This document shows, piece by piece, positions 7,985-15,938 of a stretch of 30,965 nt of DNA. Positions within the stretch are counted from its first letter, which is position 1. Each line of letters starts with the position of its first letter. The notes under the pieces are model-generated. The model was not told the origin of the DNA and did no database searches. It saw only the letters and a program-made list of their open reading frames with translations. Both the position numbers and the translations under genes were made by a program. Source of the DNA: a virus; the IMG/VR virus record IMGVR_UViG_3300034167_000745, positions 1 to 30,965 of that record; one strand, 5' to 3'.

Positions 7985-8530
7985 ATGACAGTACCTAAGA
8001 TACCTGATGATATTGTTGCTGGCAGTCTTAACAGACAGCCTATTAATACGAATCCTGCATTCTCAACCAATTTTAGGTTGATGATTCCTAAGGTTCGTAA
8101 TGCCGTGTATTTTTGCACCGAGGTATCATTTCCGTCTTTGAGTATGGAACCCATTCGGGTTTCTGTACCAATGGCATCTCCGATAAAGTTTTTCGGCAAC
8201 AAAATTGACCATGGAGAATTGGTAGTCAAGTTCATCATCAATGAAGACTTCAGTAATTACTTTGAGATGTCGGATTGGTTTAAGAAATCTCTCAACTACT
8301 ATGGATTCTTCAATGATAACTCTCAGGCAAGAATGATGAATCTCATTTCCGATTCGGGGCAATTGCTAATACTGAACAATAAGAAAACCCCTGTAGCACG
8401 AATTGTTTTTGATGGACTTATGATTACGGGTCTTGGAAACATTCCGATGAATTCTTCTGTTGCTGATGCACCGATCATTATATGTGATGCAACATTTCAG
8501 TTTACCTCTTATGACATAAAGGATCCTTAA
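7985..8530 (+). CDS. Tail-tube-like virion protein, paralogue 1
   Basis: This 181-residue protein shows a pattern common in marine T4-like phages: an LNRQPINTN opening, a PKVRNAVYFC strand followed by SFPSLSMEP, then VVKFIINEDFSNYFEMSDW. It resembles the gp19/gp54 tail-tube fold family more than any enzyme. The exact role (tube, tube initiator or terminator) cannot be fixed here. It is paralogous to the next gene (shared YFCT, FIINEDF/FIIDENF, NNKK positions). It has its own late box and no Shine-Dalgarno, so leaderless translation is likely. Its stop overlaps the next ATG by one base. Confidence 0.78.
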   Translation: MTVPKIPDDIVAGSLNRQPINTNPAFSTNFRLMIPKVRNAVYFCTEVSFPSLSMEPIRVSVPMASPIKFFGNKIDHGELVVKFIINEDFSNYFEMSDWFKKSLNYYGFFNDNSQARMMNLISDSGQLLILNNKKTPVARIVFDGLMITGLGNIPMNSSVADAPIIICDATFQFTSYDIKDP

Positions 8531-9081
8531 TGACATCACCTAGCGTCAAGAATTGGCTTCCTGAACTGACAAACTTTGGTGCATTAGGAAACAATCCTCT
8601 CAACACAAATCTTGCTGCAAGCACCAATTACAGATTTATATGTGAGAAGGTGCCCACTGTTACATACTTCTGCACATCGGTACAGACACCGAATCTTACA
8701 TCAACCCCAACAGTTCACAATCATCTGTTTGCTGCAAACGATATCAAATCTCCAGGTGGTAGGGCATCATCTGATATCTCATTGAGATTCATCATCGATG
8801 AGAACTTCCGCAACTATATGGAGATGGTTAAGTGGATGCGATCAGGAGTTCCATATCGCGACTTCAAGGAGATTGTCCCCGAGTACAAGGGAAATGTAAA
8901 CCATGGCAAGTTGTTCTTCTTAAACAACAAGAAGAACCCCATACTCATGATGACATTTTCCAATCTGATTCCTACTCAGATATCAGGATTTACTTTAAGC
9001 CACAGTGAAAATGAACCATCGGTGATGAGTGCAACAGTCAATTTTGTATTCGACACATATGATATCGTCAAGGTTTCATAG
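8530..9081 (+). CDS. Tail-tube-like virion protein, paralogue 2
   Basis: This 183-residue protein is a tandem paralogue of the preceding gene. Matching blocks are NNPLNTNLAASTNYRF, TVTYFCTSVQTPNL, LRFIIDENFRNYMEMVKW and FFLNNKKNPILMMTF. The two probably form successive rings or alternative subunits in the tail. AAGGATCC supplies a ribosome site, and the start overlaps the previous stop. The last residues (FVFDTYDIVKVS) mirror the end of paralogue 1 (FQFTSYDIKDP). Its 3' end overlaps a small minus-strand reading frame by 14 nt. Confidence 0.78.
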   Translation: MTSPSVKNWLPELTNFGALGNNPLNTNLAASTNYRFICEKVPTVTYFCTSVQTPNLTSTPTVHNHLFAANDIKSPGGRASSDISLRFIIDENFRNYMEMVKWMRSGVPYRDFKEIVPEYKGNVNHGKLFFLNNKKNPILMMTFSNLIPTQISGFTLSHSENEPSVMSATVNFVFDTYDIVKVS

Positions 9082-9190
9082 GCTTTTGAGTAGCCTTGGG
9101 TGGTATTGGCTTCTGTGTGCCTGATGGCTTGGTGGATGAAGAAGGCTTTTGTGGTCTTTTCGGACGAGTAACTGCTTGTCTTCGTGGCAT
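9068..9190 (-). CDS. Small Lys/Pro-rich basic peptide (40 aa), tentative
   Basis: A 40-codon frame begins MPRRQAVTRPKRPQ and continues with repeated KPS/QKP units to a TGA. About a quarter of its residues are Pro and another quarter are Lys/Arg, so it is strongly basic and disordered. It starts 2 nt after the stop of the minus-strand gene at 9193, which suggests translational coupling. There is no good ribosome site. Its end overlaps the 3' end of the plus-strand gene by 14 nt. It could be a nucleic-acid-binding peptide or simply a chance frame. Confidence 0.4.
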   Translation of the reverse strand: MPRRQAVTRPKRPQKPSSSTKPSGTQKPIPPKATQKPMKP

Positions 9191-9192
9191 AG

Positions 9193-9408
9193 TTATATCT
9201 TTTCGGTAGGGATACCCGTGTATCGAACACTTAATTTTTCACCGATATGTTGAAACGATACGAGTACCTCAGCCCATCCTACATCACGCAAACGATTGCA
9301 TTCTTTCATCGTGACATGGTATAGGATTGTTGGAGAGATTTCCGTTCCCATCATATAGACCATTGTAATAATATACTCACGATTTTTAGATGAGGTGGTA
9401 TTGGTCAT
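9193..9408 (-). CDS. Small protein of unknown function
   Basis: Predicted at 71 residues from the ATG at 9408; a longer start at 9456 (87 residues) is possible, and neither has a clear ribosome site. The sequence (REYIITMVYMMGTEISPTILY, then ECNRLRDVGWAEVLVSFQHIG) reads as a folded alpha/beta protein, unlike antisense noise. It fills a gap of about 400 nt between two plus-strand genes and is the first of two coupled minus-strand frames. No family was recognised. Confidence 0.5.
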   Translation of the reverse strand: MTNTTSSKNREYIITMVYMMGTEISPTILYHVTMKECNRLRDVGWAEVLVSFQHIGEKLSVRYTGIPTEKI

Positions 9409-9470
9409 ACTAGTGTTTATGGTATGAGTCTTTTCATGCCATTTTATGAACAGCATGGATCGGTGATCCG

Positions 9471-9478
9471 TATAAACA
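9471..9478 (+). promoter_or_regulatory. Late-like box TATAAACA before the subtilase gene
   Basis: TATAAACA differs from the T4 late consensus TATAAATA by one base. It lies 15 nt before the subtilase ATG, with AGGAG at 9482-9486. Late timing of the secreted protease is inferred. Confidence 0.4.
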
Positions 9479-9493
9479 TATTAGGAGAACACT

Positions 9494-10921
9494 ATGAATA
9501 TGAAAGCAATCTTATCACTTCTCACAAGCATGATCATACTCAGTGGCGCAAATGGCATTCGTAAGACAGAACCACAGCCGACTGCGATAGACACCTTCTT
9601 CGTACAGTGGAAGAATGACACAGACAAGGATACAATCCTTTCAGTCATATCGGGAATTGAAAGCACAGAGCACTACTCTCATATTCCAAACCTCACGCTT
9701 ATCAATATGAACAGTGTTGCCTCGATGAATCATGCAATGTCGGTTCTTGCTGCAAATCCGAATATCGAATTTATAGAAGGAGATCAAGTGTTCACTGCGA
9801 CTCGCCATGAGGTGATTCCAAATGATGTAGGGTTTTCTCAGTGTTGGGGGCATCGCAATACAGGAACATCGGGAGGACTTGTCAACTTTGACATGAATAC
9901 CTCGAACGCATGGTCGATCACACAGGGATCATCGGCTATTAAGATACTCATTTTCGAAACAGGCATACAGCAAAACCATCCCGACATCAATCAATTGACA
10001 GGGCGTGACTTCACCACAAGTGTAGTCAATGGTGTTGCGGGTGGAGATCCAAGCAACTCATGCGACAATCACGGAACAGCAGTTGCAGGATGTGTTACGG
10101 GCATCATCAACAATTCTATAGGAACTGTTGGTGTTGCTCCAAATTGCAAAGTTATATCTGCAAAGGTGGGTGTATCAATCACTCCATGTAATGGATCATG
10201 GCAGGGACAGACATCATGGACGGTAAATGCCATCAATTGGGGCATTGCAAACGGTGTTCGTGTTACCAACAACAGCAATGACTATGGAACAGTATCGACC
10301 GCAATGGCAACTGCATACACAGCAGCACGAAATGCAGGGGTAGTAAACTTTGCGTCTTCGGGCAATTCAGGAAATACAACTATAGGTTTTCCTGCAAGCA
10401 CATCGAGTGTTAATGCAGTTGGTGCAAGCAGCCGAAATGGACAGAAAGCATCGTTCTCATCATATGGCTCAAAGATTGCCTTTGTCGCAGCAGGACAATC
10501 GATCTACACCACCGATAGGACAGGAACAAATGGATATGGATCGGGAGACTACACCACAATTGACGGCACATCATTCTCTTCGCCGTATGCTGCGGGTGTT
10601 GCTGCACTAATCCTCTCTGCAAATCCATCCCTTTCTGCTGCACAGGTGGAGACAATCATGAAGACTACATGCAAAGACATGGGAACCGTTGGCTTTGATA
10701 CCCTCACGGGATGGGGAATGCTGAACGCAGAAGCCGCCGTAATTGTCGCTTCTCCCCTTCCATGCGTATCCGATCTTAATGGTGATAGGGTTGTGGATGG
10801 AAGTGATTTGGGCAAACTCTTATCTTCATGGGGAACAGCATCATCAGACATCACGGGAGATATGACTGTAGATGGGCAGGACTTGGGGGTACTGCTTGCT
10901 GCATGGGGATCATGCCCATAA
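9494..10921 (+). CDS. Secreted subtilisin-like (S8) protease with C-terminal dockerin repeats
   Basis: This 475-residue protein has four parts: a signal peptide (1-21), a probable I9-type propeptide (about 30-102), an S8 domain (about 140-415) and a dockerin-like pair (425-473). Conserved S8 positions seen are His193 (NHGTAVAG), the oxyanion Asn291 (SSGNSGN) and nucleophile Ser360 (GTSFSSPYAAG). The usual catalytic Asp in the DTG motif is Glu155 (IFETGIQQNHPDI, codon GAA). The tail repeats DLNGDRVVDGSDLGKLLSSWG-type units, written with Ca-binding Asp positions; the second unit begins DITGDMTVDG. Such tails are typical of planctomycete exported proteins. It could degrade host envelope proteins at lysis or entry. 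Reduced activity is possible because of Glu155. Confidence 0.9.
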   Translation: MNMKAILSLLTSMIILSGANGIRKTEPQPTAIDTFFVQWKNDTDKDTILSVISGIESTEHYSHIPNLTLINMNSVASMNHAMSVLAANPNIEFIEGDQVFTATRHEVIPNDVGFSQCWGHRNTGTSGGLVNFDMNTSNAWSITQGSSAIKILIFETGIQQNHPDINQLTGRDFTTSVVNGVAGGDPSNSCDNHGTAVAGCVTGIINNSIGTVGVAPNCKVISAKVGVSITPCNGSWQGQTSWTVNAINWGIANGVRVTNNSNDYGTVSTAMATAYTAARNAGVVNFASSGNSGNTTIGFPASTSSVNAVGASSRNGQKASFSSYGSKIAFVAAGQSIYTTDRTGTNGYGSGDYTTIDGTSFSSPYAAGVAALILSANPSLSAAQVETIMKTTCKDMGTVGFDTLTGWGMLNAEAAVIVASPLPCVSDLNGDRVVDGSDLGKLLSSWGTASSDITGDMTVDGQDLGVLLAAWGSCP

Positions 10922-10924
10922 ATA
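10917..10924 (+). promoter_or_regulatory. Late-like box CATAAATA before the lipoprotein gene
   Basis: CATAAATA followed by AGAGT lies 5 nt before the ATG at 10930, overlapping the subtilase stop. The same CATAAATAAG string stands before the dockerin trypsin-like gene on the minus strand (19338-19345). This repetition supports a late-promoter variant, though coupling to the upstream gene is also possible. Confidence 0.4.
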
Positions 10925-10929
10925 AGAGT

Positions 10930-11796
10930 ATGAAATCAATATGCAATCTTATTGTCGGAACACTTCTTGCAATCAACATAACAGCCTGTAAGACCGCACC
11001 GATTGTTGAACCATCAAACGGCACTTCATCGGCTACTTTGAATGCTATCGTAGAACACACAAACGATAATGCAAATTCGATTAGGAAAGATGCCCTTGAT
11101 ATTAAGAAAACCACCAAGGCTGCTACTGTAAGTGATAAAGTAACATCAGAAAAAATCAATAGTAAGGCAGACAATATCATCGAATCTGCCGATGCAGTAG
11201 TAAAGCAAACGGACAAACTGAAAGACCTTACCTCTGAGGTTTCTAAACTTGAAACCTCGTTGTCCAATTTACGAATTGCTATGGACGGGGCAAAGGTTGC
11301 CGCGATGGAGCGGCTCTATGGTTATATCACCATGTTTTGGGTTATCGGCTTCATTTTAATCGCCACAGGAGCCGCCGTAGCGTTCTTCTTGAACAAGGGG
11401 TATGGTGGAGCACTTGTACTGCTCGGTGCCCTTATGCTTGGCTTTGCATCGGCATCACAGCGATATATGGATGAGATCGCAATGGTGGGTGCAATCCTAC
11501 TCATAGGTGCCTTTGTATGTGCAGTTGGAATGATCGCATGGTCTACAATCAATAGCAAACGCAATAGTATTGCGATTCGGGAAATCGTGGAAATGATTGA
11601 GATTCTTAAAGAGACCATGACCGAAGATGAACAGAAAAGAATCTTTGGTGCTGATGGTATTGCAGCAAATCTACAATCTGATTTGACAAAAGAGATTGTT
11701 GCCAAAATCAAAGAAAAAAATGGATTTAAGAAATTGGAAGAGGAAAAGAAGAAAGCCGCCGCAGCGGCTTCTGTGTCCGTACCTCCAACAGGATAA
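10930..11796 (+). CDS. Putative lipoprotein with coiled coil and three membrane spans
   Basis: Taken from the ATG at 10930 (288 residues); an ATG at 10912 adds six residues. The N-terminus is a lipoprotein signal ending in the lipobox ITAC, with Cys20 as the acylated residue. Residues about 30-125 are a Ser/Thr/Lys-rich coiled coil. Three hydrophobic spans follow at about 132-154, 157-177 and 183-204, then a charged helix ending in a Lys/Glu/Ala-rich tail. A lipid anchor plus several inner spans is an unusual combination. Directly after a secreted protease, a role in envelope disruption (spanin- or holin-like) is conceivable. No family was recognised. Confidence 0.72.
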   Translation: MKSICNLIVGTLLAINITACKTAPIVEPSNGTSSATLNAIVEHTNDNANSIRKDALDIKKTTKAATVSDKVTSEKINSKADNIIESADAVVKQTDKLKDLTSEVSKLETSLSNLRIAMDGAKVAAMERLYGYITMFWVIGFILIATGAAVAFFLNKGYGGALVLLGALMLGFASASQRYMDEIAMVGAILLIGAFVCAVGMIAWSTINSKRNSIAIREIVEMIEILKETMTEDEQKRIFGADGIAANLQSDLTKEIVAKIKEKNGFKKLEEEKKKAAAAASVSVPPTG

Positions 11797-11801
11797 TCAA
11801 A

Positions 11802-12011
11802 TCATTGCTTCTTTTTCATCTTGATCGCTGCACTCAAAATTCCTAGGGTTGTCGAAACGGAAGTATAGAGCAGTACCACCTGCCAAAAGGTAATTCCCGT
11901 ATCACGCAGGTATTGATAGAGTGCCAAGTAACAGCCCGTTAGAACAAATACAATAAAGAATGCGGAAATGGTTGCAACCGATAAGATGCTGATATAGTCT
12001 TTGGTGTTCAT
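11802..12011 (-). CDS. Small two-span membrane protein
   Basis: This 69-residue protein starts at the ATG at 12011, which has AAGGA 7 nt upstream; the longer frame from 12050 lacks a ribosome site. Two hydrophobic helices are seen at about residues 5-32 and 42-62, ending in KMKKKQ, so the C-terminus should be cytoplasmic. It is the last gene of a minus-strand operon and converges with the lipoprotein gene, from which it is only 5 nt away. Holin-like size and topology are compatible, but nothing specific identifies it. Confidence 0.65.
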   Translation of the reverse strand: MNTKDYISILSVATISAFFIVFVLTGCYLALYQYLRDTGITFWQVVLLYTSVSTTLGILSAAIKMKKKQ

Positions 12012-12027
12012 AGGGTTCCTTGTGAAG

Positions 12028-12432
12028 TTATTGCAGATACATGATCCCATAGGGTTCGATCATCGAAGTACCATTCCATTGATCAAAGATATTACCTCGG
12101 GCATGCTTGGCGGGTTTCTTATAGCCAGCAGCCCGTAGGATGTCTCCATTCGTCTTGTCGATGAATGCATAGACTGATCGCCTATCCGAATGCACCTTGT
12201 CAACACGAATGTATCTGCGACCATCATACATCTCAAGAACAGGCAGCATCATTCCAACATAACTGAAGTTTGGATTCGAATAGGGCGAGATTACAACTTT
12301 TCGAGCAGCCTCTAGCCAATCAAGCAGTTTCAATACTGCCGCATCCTTATCTCCCCATACCGCTGTTGGCAGATTCACTTTGTCAAAAGTCAGTCGATTG
12401 ATTGTGCTATTGAATATTGGGTTTTTGTTCAT
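12028..12432 (-). CDS. Conserved phage protein of unknown function
   Basis: This 134-residue soluble protein has a C-terminal half matching a pattern widespread in phages of aquatic bacteria: RRYIRVDKV, then SVYAFIDKTNGDILRAAGYKKPAKHARGN-type residues, in which Phe-Ile-Asp-Lys and Lys-x-Pro-Ala-Lys are the recurring positions. The biochemical function of that family is not known to me. The N-terminal half is helical (KLLDWLEAARKVV). It belongs to the operon driven by the promoter at 12722-12750. The ribosome site is weak. Confidence 0.7.
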   Translation of the reverse strand: MNKNPIFNSTINRLTFDKVNLPTAVWGDKDAAVLKLLDWLEAARKVVISPYSNPNFSYVGMMLPVLEMYDGRRYIRVDKVHSDRRSVYAFIDKTNGDILRAAGYKKPAKHARGNIFDQWNGTSMIEPYGIMYLQ

Positions 12433-12456
12433 CTTATTGGGTGTCCTGTAATGGCA

Positions 12457-12690
12457 TCAACAATTGATTGCTCCCGTTGCGAGAACTAATCCATAATGAC
12501 TACTTGTTCCATGTGGTTGGAGTATGACTTTGTACATATCCTGATTGGTTACGGCATCATACCACAGAACAGTGCGAATCTGTCCCTTGAACGATTGTGT
12601 TACGGTTTCGATTCCCGTTGAACGATGACCCCGCGCCGTAGGTGTAGTCTTACGCGCAGATTTTGAGATAGCAGCATAGAAGTGACTCAT
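12457..12690 (-). CDS. Conserved small phage protein with MSHFY opening
   Basis: This 77-residue protein begins MSHFYAAI and contains ARKTTPTARGHRSTGIET, then a VLWYD and DMYKVIL segment. The order MSHFY, then T.RG..STGI, then a tryptophan/tyrosine beta stretch, is a recurrent small-protein pattern in many unrelated tailed phages; its role is not established. It is the first gene after the sigma70-like promoter at 12722-12750, so it is probably expressed early. AAAGGATCC precedes the start. Confidence 0.75.
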   Translation of the reverse strand: MSHFYAAISKSARKTTPTARGHRSTGIETVTQSFKGQIRTVLWYDAVTNQDMYKVILQPHGTSSHYGLVLATGAINC

Positions 12691-12721
12691 TCGAATGGGA
12701 TCCTTTCAGTTGTATACTTCA

Positions 12722-12750
12722 ATTGTACAGTATCCCACATCAATTGTCAA
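12722..12750 (-). promoter_or_regulatory. Sigma70-like promoter, TTGACA-17-TACAAT
   Basis: Read on the minus strand, TTGACA (12750-12745) is followed after 17 nt by TACAAT (12727-12722). The start of transcription would fall about 25 nt before the 12690 start codon. It drives the three genes down to 11802. The consensus match suggests use of host RNA polymerase early in infection. Confidence 0.82.
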
Positions 12751-12786
12751 TGCAGATGGTCATCAATAAGCGACCAATAATCATTT

Positions 12787-13062
12787 TTATTGCTGTCGTG
12801 TCCATCCAAGATCGAGAAGTGCGTTCCAAATTTCCCTTGCATATTCGATGCCTAGGCTAGTGGAAGCATTCTCGTTATCTAAATCAAGTGTCCATGTTCC
12901 TCGGGAGGTATTGTGAACTACTGCCTTCGGTGGTGGATCATCAAGCCCCTGAAAGCCTGTGCCCCATATCAATACCTGTGGATGATGCATTGTGAATATG
13001 ATTGTCTTTGTGGGGTGCTTATCCCATCGAAGAATCCATTGTCCTGTTGTGGTGTCGTTCAT
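12787..13062 (-). CDS. Member of a four-copy small-protein family (divergent copy)
   Basis: This 91-residue protein has the pattern GQWILRWDKHPTKTIIFTMHH followed later by REIWNALLDLGW at its C-terminus. The same framework (an F/L-x-W beta strand, a V-V/I strand with a HS/HH end, then R-x-I/V/M-W-x-x-L near the end) is found in the genes at 22115, 22450 and 23041. This is the most distant of the four. AGGAA lies 8 nt before the ATG. No function is known to me. It is last in a tight minus-strand run from 14947. Confidence 0.68.
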   Translation of the reverse strand: MNDTTTGQWILRWDKHPTKTIIFTMHHPQVLIWGTGFQGLDDPPPKAVVHNTSRGTWTLDLDNENASTSLGIEYAREIWNALLDLGWTRQQ

Positions 13063-13088
13063 TATAAATTCCTATGCCAATTATGGCA

Positions 13089-13388
13089 TTACTTCTTTTT
13101 TGCGGCTTTGGGAGAATTTGCTTGAAGTGAAGTTACTGTCGATTGGAGGACAGCATTATGAGTCTTCAATTCAAACATCAATTTGTTAAGGCGAATCACT
13201 TCTGCTTCTGCTGCTGTGCTATTCCCCGAGCCACTCATCAATTGCTGAGAGTACAGTGTCCCATTTCGAGATATGTGATTGCCCTTCATCACAGATTCAT
13301 GAAACTCTTCGAGCCTATGATAGTCATTGACAAGTGCATGAAGACTTGCATAGAACTCTCCTATTTTATTTTGATCAAATGGTGTCAT
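13089..13388 (-). CDS. Small coiled-coil protein
   Basis: This 99-residue protein starts at the ATG at 13388, with AGGAG 8 nt upstream; an earlier ATG at 13418 is less likely. The sequence is mostly helical, with heptad-like stretches (EAEVIRLNKLMFELKTHNAVLQ, read in separate halves at about residues 60-81) and a basic tail SPKAAKKK. It has no membrane segment. It starts 5 nt past the stop of the 13394 gene, as part of the gmd-headed operon. Not recognised. Confidence 0.65.
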   Translation of the reverse strand: MTPFDQNKIGEFYASLHALVNDYHRLEEFHESVMKGNHISRNGTLYSQQLMSGSGNSTAAEAEVIRLNKLMFELKTHNAVLQSTVTSLQANSPKAAKKK

Positions 13389-13393
13389 GTGTA

Positions 13394-13660
13394 TTACTCC
13401 TGCATTGCATTCTTCCACAGAAGAAAGTCTTCCACACTAAAGGCAGCAATCGTAGAATAGAGTTCTTCATATTCTGCCCTCCATGTTCTTCCATCTGAAA
13501 GATACGGTTCGAATTTCGGATATGCATATACAAGTCCTTGTAGTTTGTGTATCTCATCTCGTGCATCTCGAATAAGGACTGATGTATTTTGCGGATCATG
13601 ATCAGCCATTTCTAGTGCGAGTGTTAGACGATCAACGATGTTCATTTCCTGTGACTCCAT
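13394..13660 (-). CDS. Small helical protein of unknown function
   Basis: This 88-residue protein is taken from the ATG at 13660, which has AAGGA 8 nt upstream; ATG 13645 is an alternative. It is acidic and helical ([30 protein letters not shown]), with a Trp/Phe-rich end. It overlaps the upstream gene by 29 nt, or 14 nt from the alternative start. No family recognised. It is one of several small genes following gmd. Confidence 0.62.
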   Translation of the reverse strand: MESQEMNIVDRLTLALEMADHDPQNTSVLIRDARDEIHKLQGLVYAYPKFEPYLSDGRTWRAEYEELYSTIAAFSVEDFLLWKNAMQE

Positions 13661-13922
13661 CGAATACTTCCTTCTGATAAATGGGATCGAATGCCTCAAC
13701 GGGATCATGAATTGCAGAATCGGAATCTACTCCAAGCCATTCTGTATGAAGGCATCGAAGTAGGATGTCTGCATCATAGTCTGTTGGGAAATGCCTAAGC
13801 AATTGACATGCAGTAGTTCTAATTGTGCGAGGAACCTTAGGAGTCTTCTTTGGATCCATCAGGGAGTAGAGAAATTCCTTGGTCTGAATTATTGCACGAT
13901 GTTGTTCATCGGGTAATGTCAT
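13632..13922 (-). CDS. BPSL0761-like small protein
   Basis: This 96-residue protein starts at 13922, where ATG overlaps the gmd stop (ATGA). The N-terminal half, [30 protein letters not shown] and a [12 protein letters not shown] segment, matches the BPSL0761 family of small proteins found across proteobacteria and their phages (consensus PDERTRAVL.TREFLLDLLDPKKTPRVP...LRHYP). The function of that family is unknown. The C-terminal extension ([15 protein letters not shown]) is extra. Family assignment is from remembered consensus, so it is good but not certain. Confidence 0.75.
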   Translation of the reverse strand: MTLPDEQHRAIIQTKEFLYSLMDPKKTPKVPRTIRTTACQLLRHFPTDYDADILLRCLHTEWLGVDSDSAIHDPVEAFDPIYQKEVFDGVTGNEHR

Positions 13923-14947
13923 GGGGTTATGCCCACATTCATTTGCTTTGTCAACTCTGCCATATCGCTCTTGTACATCATTCGCGCAAGCAACTTCATA
14001 TCTACCTTGGGTTGCCAACCAAGTTTCTCTTTTGCCTTGGCAGGGTCTCCTAGCAAGAAGGGCACCTCGTTCGGACGGAAGTACTTGGGATCAATGATCA
14101 CATGCTTGTGCCAATCAAGTCCTGCTTCTTCGAACACAACATCAAGGAACTCGCGGACTGTATGAGTCTGCTGTGTGGCAATCACATAGTCATCCCCCTC
14201 GGGCTGTTGAAGCATGAGCCACATGGCTTCTACATAGTCACCTGCGAATCCCCAATCACGCTTGGCATTCAGGTTACCTAGATGCAGTTCCTTCTGAAGA
14301 CCCATCTTGATTCGTACTGCTGCCATGGTAATCTTTCGAGTCACGAATGTCTCGCCACGGCGTGGACTCTCATGATTGAATAGAATACCTGACGATGCAT
14401 GAATACCATATGCATTTCGATATACACGAGTCATATGATGGGCATGAAGTTTTGCTACTGCATATGGAGACACGGGCATCATTCGACTGTGTTCGTCATA
14501 TCCAAACGAAGGATGGTAATCCTTGCTGTCGCCGTACATTTCCGATGATGATGCTTGGTAGTATCGAGTCTGTGGACTAACACTGCGGATTCCCTCAAGA
14601 ATCTTAAGAGTGCCACCTGCAATACCATCCGATGTGTACTCAGGAATTTCAAAGGACACTGCAACATGCGATTGAGCCGCCAAGTTATAAAACTCGTCAG
14701 GCTTGTATTGTGCAAGGATATGCAGCACCGATGCGCCATCAGTCAAATCATAGTGATGTAACTTGAACAGTGGGTTTTCATATAGATGGTCGATGCGACC
14801 TGTGCTGATGGTTGAAGTTCTGCGCTTGAGACCAACGACTTGGTATCCCTTAGCGAGAAGCATATCTGCAAGATATGATCCATCCTGTCCATTCACCCCT
14901 GTGATGACAGCCATTTTACCATTCCACTCAACATTTAAATTCTTCAA
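13919..14947 (-). CDS. gmd: GDP-mannose 4,6-dehydratase with N-terminal extension
   Basis: This 342-residue short-chain dehydrogenase converts GDP-mannose to GDP-4-keto-6-deoxymannose, the precursor of fucose, rhamnose and perosamine sugars. Visible motifs are the Rossmann [10 protein letters not shown] (17-26), the catalytic SSSEMYG (133-139) and YAVAK (162-166). The start is a TTG at 14947 with GAGGA 6 nt upstream. The ATG at 14914 would give a normal Gmd start but has no ribosome site. The TTG start adds 11 residues, [11 protein letters not shown], which resemble the first ten residues of the 29102 and 30243 proteins. No partner sugar genes lie nearby, so it must work with host enzymes. 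A CTAAATAT box stands upstream. Confidence 0.92.
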   Translation of the reverse strand: MKNLNVEWNGKMAVITGVNGQDGSYLADMLLAKGYQVVGLKRRTSTISTGRIDHLYENPLFKLHHYDLTDGASVLHILAQYKPDEFYNLAAQSHVAVSFEIPEYTSDGIAGGTLKILEGIRSVSPQTRYYQASSSEMYGDSKDYHPSFGYDEHSRMMPVSPYAVAKLHAHHMTRVYRNAYGIHASSGILFNHESPRRGETFVTRKITMAAVRIKMGLQKELHLGNLNAKRDWGFAGDYVEAMWLMLQQPEGDDYVIATQQTHTVREFLDVVFEEAGLDWHKHVIIDPKYFRPNEVPFLLGDPAKAKEKLGWQPKVDMKLLARMMYKSDMAELTKQMNVGITP

Positions 14948-14977
14948 TATAAGTCCTCATTGTAAAGAAGTGTGTCA

Positions 14978-14985
14978 ATATTTAG
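14978..14985 (-). promoter_or_regulatory. Late-like box CTAAATAT before gmd
   Basis: Read on the minus strand, CTAAATAT (14985-14978) is identical to the box before the major capsid gene and lies 30 nt before the TTG start. Late expression of gmd is inferred. The following bases TTGACA also resemble a -35 element, but no -10 fits at the right distance. Confidence 0.5.
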
Positions 14986-15420
14986 TCATGCTTCAAGAGC
15001 ATAGTTGCTGTTGATCTTATCGATGGGAGGGGTGTACGAACAATTGAGGTTTCGTACCACGGGATTCAAAGTGATATTCTTCCTTAAGAAGATCGACCCC
15101 ACATGATAGTCATGCCTTGGATAATGAGCATGGAATGTAGTCGGGGTCATTTCAAACCATGGGTTCCCACATAGACGAGTCCATATCACGCGACCCTCAT
15201 ATAATGAAAGCGATACACCGATATCATTCTTGTGGACATACGATCCCAATTCTGTCATTGAGAGTTGTGGTAGACCATTTGGATCTGCTAGAGGATGTAG
15301 CATCACATATGGAAAGATCTTCACAGTATCTGTAATTCCATCAATACAGAATGCTACAAGAACAGGAGAACCAAATTGATTTCTTCCAATGAGAAAGTGA
15401 TGAGTCCATATTTCATTCAT
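14986..15420 (-). CDS. Protein of unknown function
   Basis: This 144-residue soluble protein is not recognised. It is beta-rich, aromatic and His-rich (MNEIWTHHFLIGRNQFG, FHAHYPRHDYHVGSIFL). No signal peptide or membrane segment is seen. AGGAG is present but 16 nt from the ATG, so initiation may be weak. Upstream genes on the same strand are small, and gmd follows after its own late box. The frame is clean and has no competing frame on the other strand. Confidence 0.6.
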   Translation of the reverse strand: MNEIWTHHFLIGRNQFGSPVLVAFCIDGITDTVKIFPYVMLHPLADPNGLPQLSMTELGSYVHKNDIGVSLSLYEGRVIWTRLCGNPWFEMTPTTFHAHYPRHDYHVGSIFLRKNITLNPVVRNLNCSYTPPIDKINSNYALEA

Positions 15421-15431
15421 AGTAATATTTG

Positions 15432-15629
15432 TTACACTCCTACGGCAACACGATCTCGTTGCTTATTGCGATTACTCAACGCACGATGCTTATTGAGTCC
15501 TTCAACAAACCCTTCGTGATGTCCCTTATCAAATCCTTGTTGGTGTGCAAACCGATACAACCAAAGATAAGATGCGGACAGAAACGAAATAATAGACACC
15601 GTTGTCATTGTAGAAATAAGAAGTTCCAT
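15432..15629 (-). CDS. Small single-span membrane protein
   Basis: This 65-residue protein (from ATG 15629; 15635 is also possible) has one hydrophobic helix at about residues 2-26, then a His/Gly/Glu segment (GFDKGHHEGFVEGLNKH) and a basic tail (RNKQRDR). The predicted topology is N-out, C-in. It is one of six very small membrane proteins in the minus-strand regions. No family or function is recognised. Confidence 0.6.
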   Translation of the reverse strand: MELLISTMTTVSIISFLSASYLWLYRFAHQQGFDKGHHEGFVEGLNKHRALSNRNKQRDRVAVGV

Positions 15630-15678
15630 GGACAAGTATATTGGAAAATTGGAATCCTGAATTGAATCTTAATAATTC

Positions 15679-15906
15679 TTACTCAGTCTTCTTGCCCAAA
15701 GTCCAATCTAAGATCGGGTGATCATGTGCATGAATACGAGCACGAATATATCCCGCGACATCTTCGATATCATCGGGGACTTCGATTTCCTTGCAGTCAG
15801 ACACTGCATCAAATGTCTTACCATCACTCAAGACAACATATCGAGTAAAGGTGCGGTGACGATGAGTAGGAACAAAGTCTTCTTCTTGATCAATCTTCTT
15901 GGGCAT
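15679..15906 (-). CDS. Small acidic soluble protein
   Basis: This 75-residue protein (MPKKIDQEEDFVPTHRHR opening) contains a TRYVVLSDGKTFDAV strand pair and an acidic helix IEVPDDIEDVAGYI. AAGGA lies 11 nt upstream of the ATG. It is the first gene after the near-consensus promoter at 15939-15966, so it is expected to be well expressed early. Not recognised. Host-takeover proteins are often found in this type of setting, but there is no direct evidence for that here. Confidence 0.65.
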   Translation of the reverse strand: MPKKIDQEEDFVPTHRHRTFTRYVVLSDGKTFDAVSDCKEIEVPDDIEDVAGYIRARIHAHDHPILDWTLGKKTE

Positions 15907-15938
15907 TTCTTATAATTTCCTTGTTATGGATTATGCTA

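Noticed and set aside
13919-14947. A phage O-antigen or capsule gene cluster around gmd
   Set aside because: No glycosyltransferase, epimerase or other sugar gene was found nearby; gmd stands alone among small unrelated genes.
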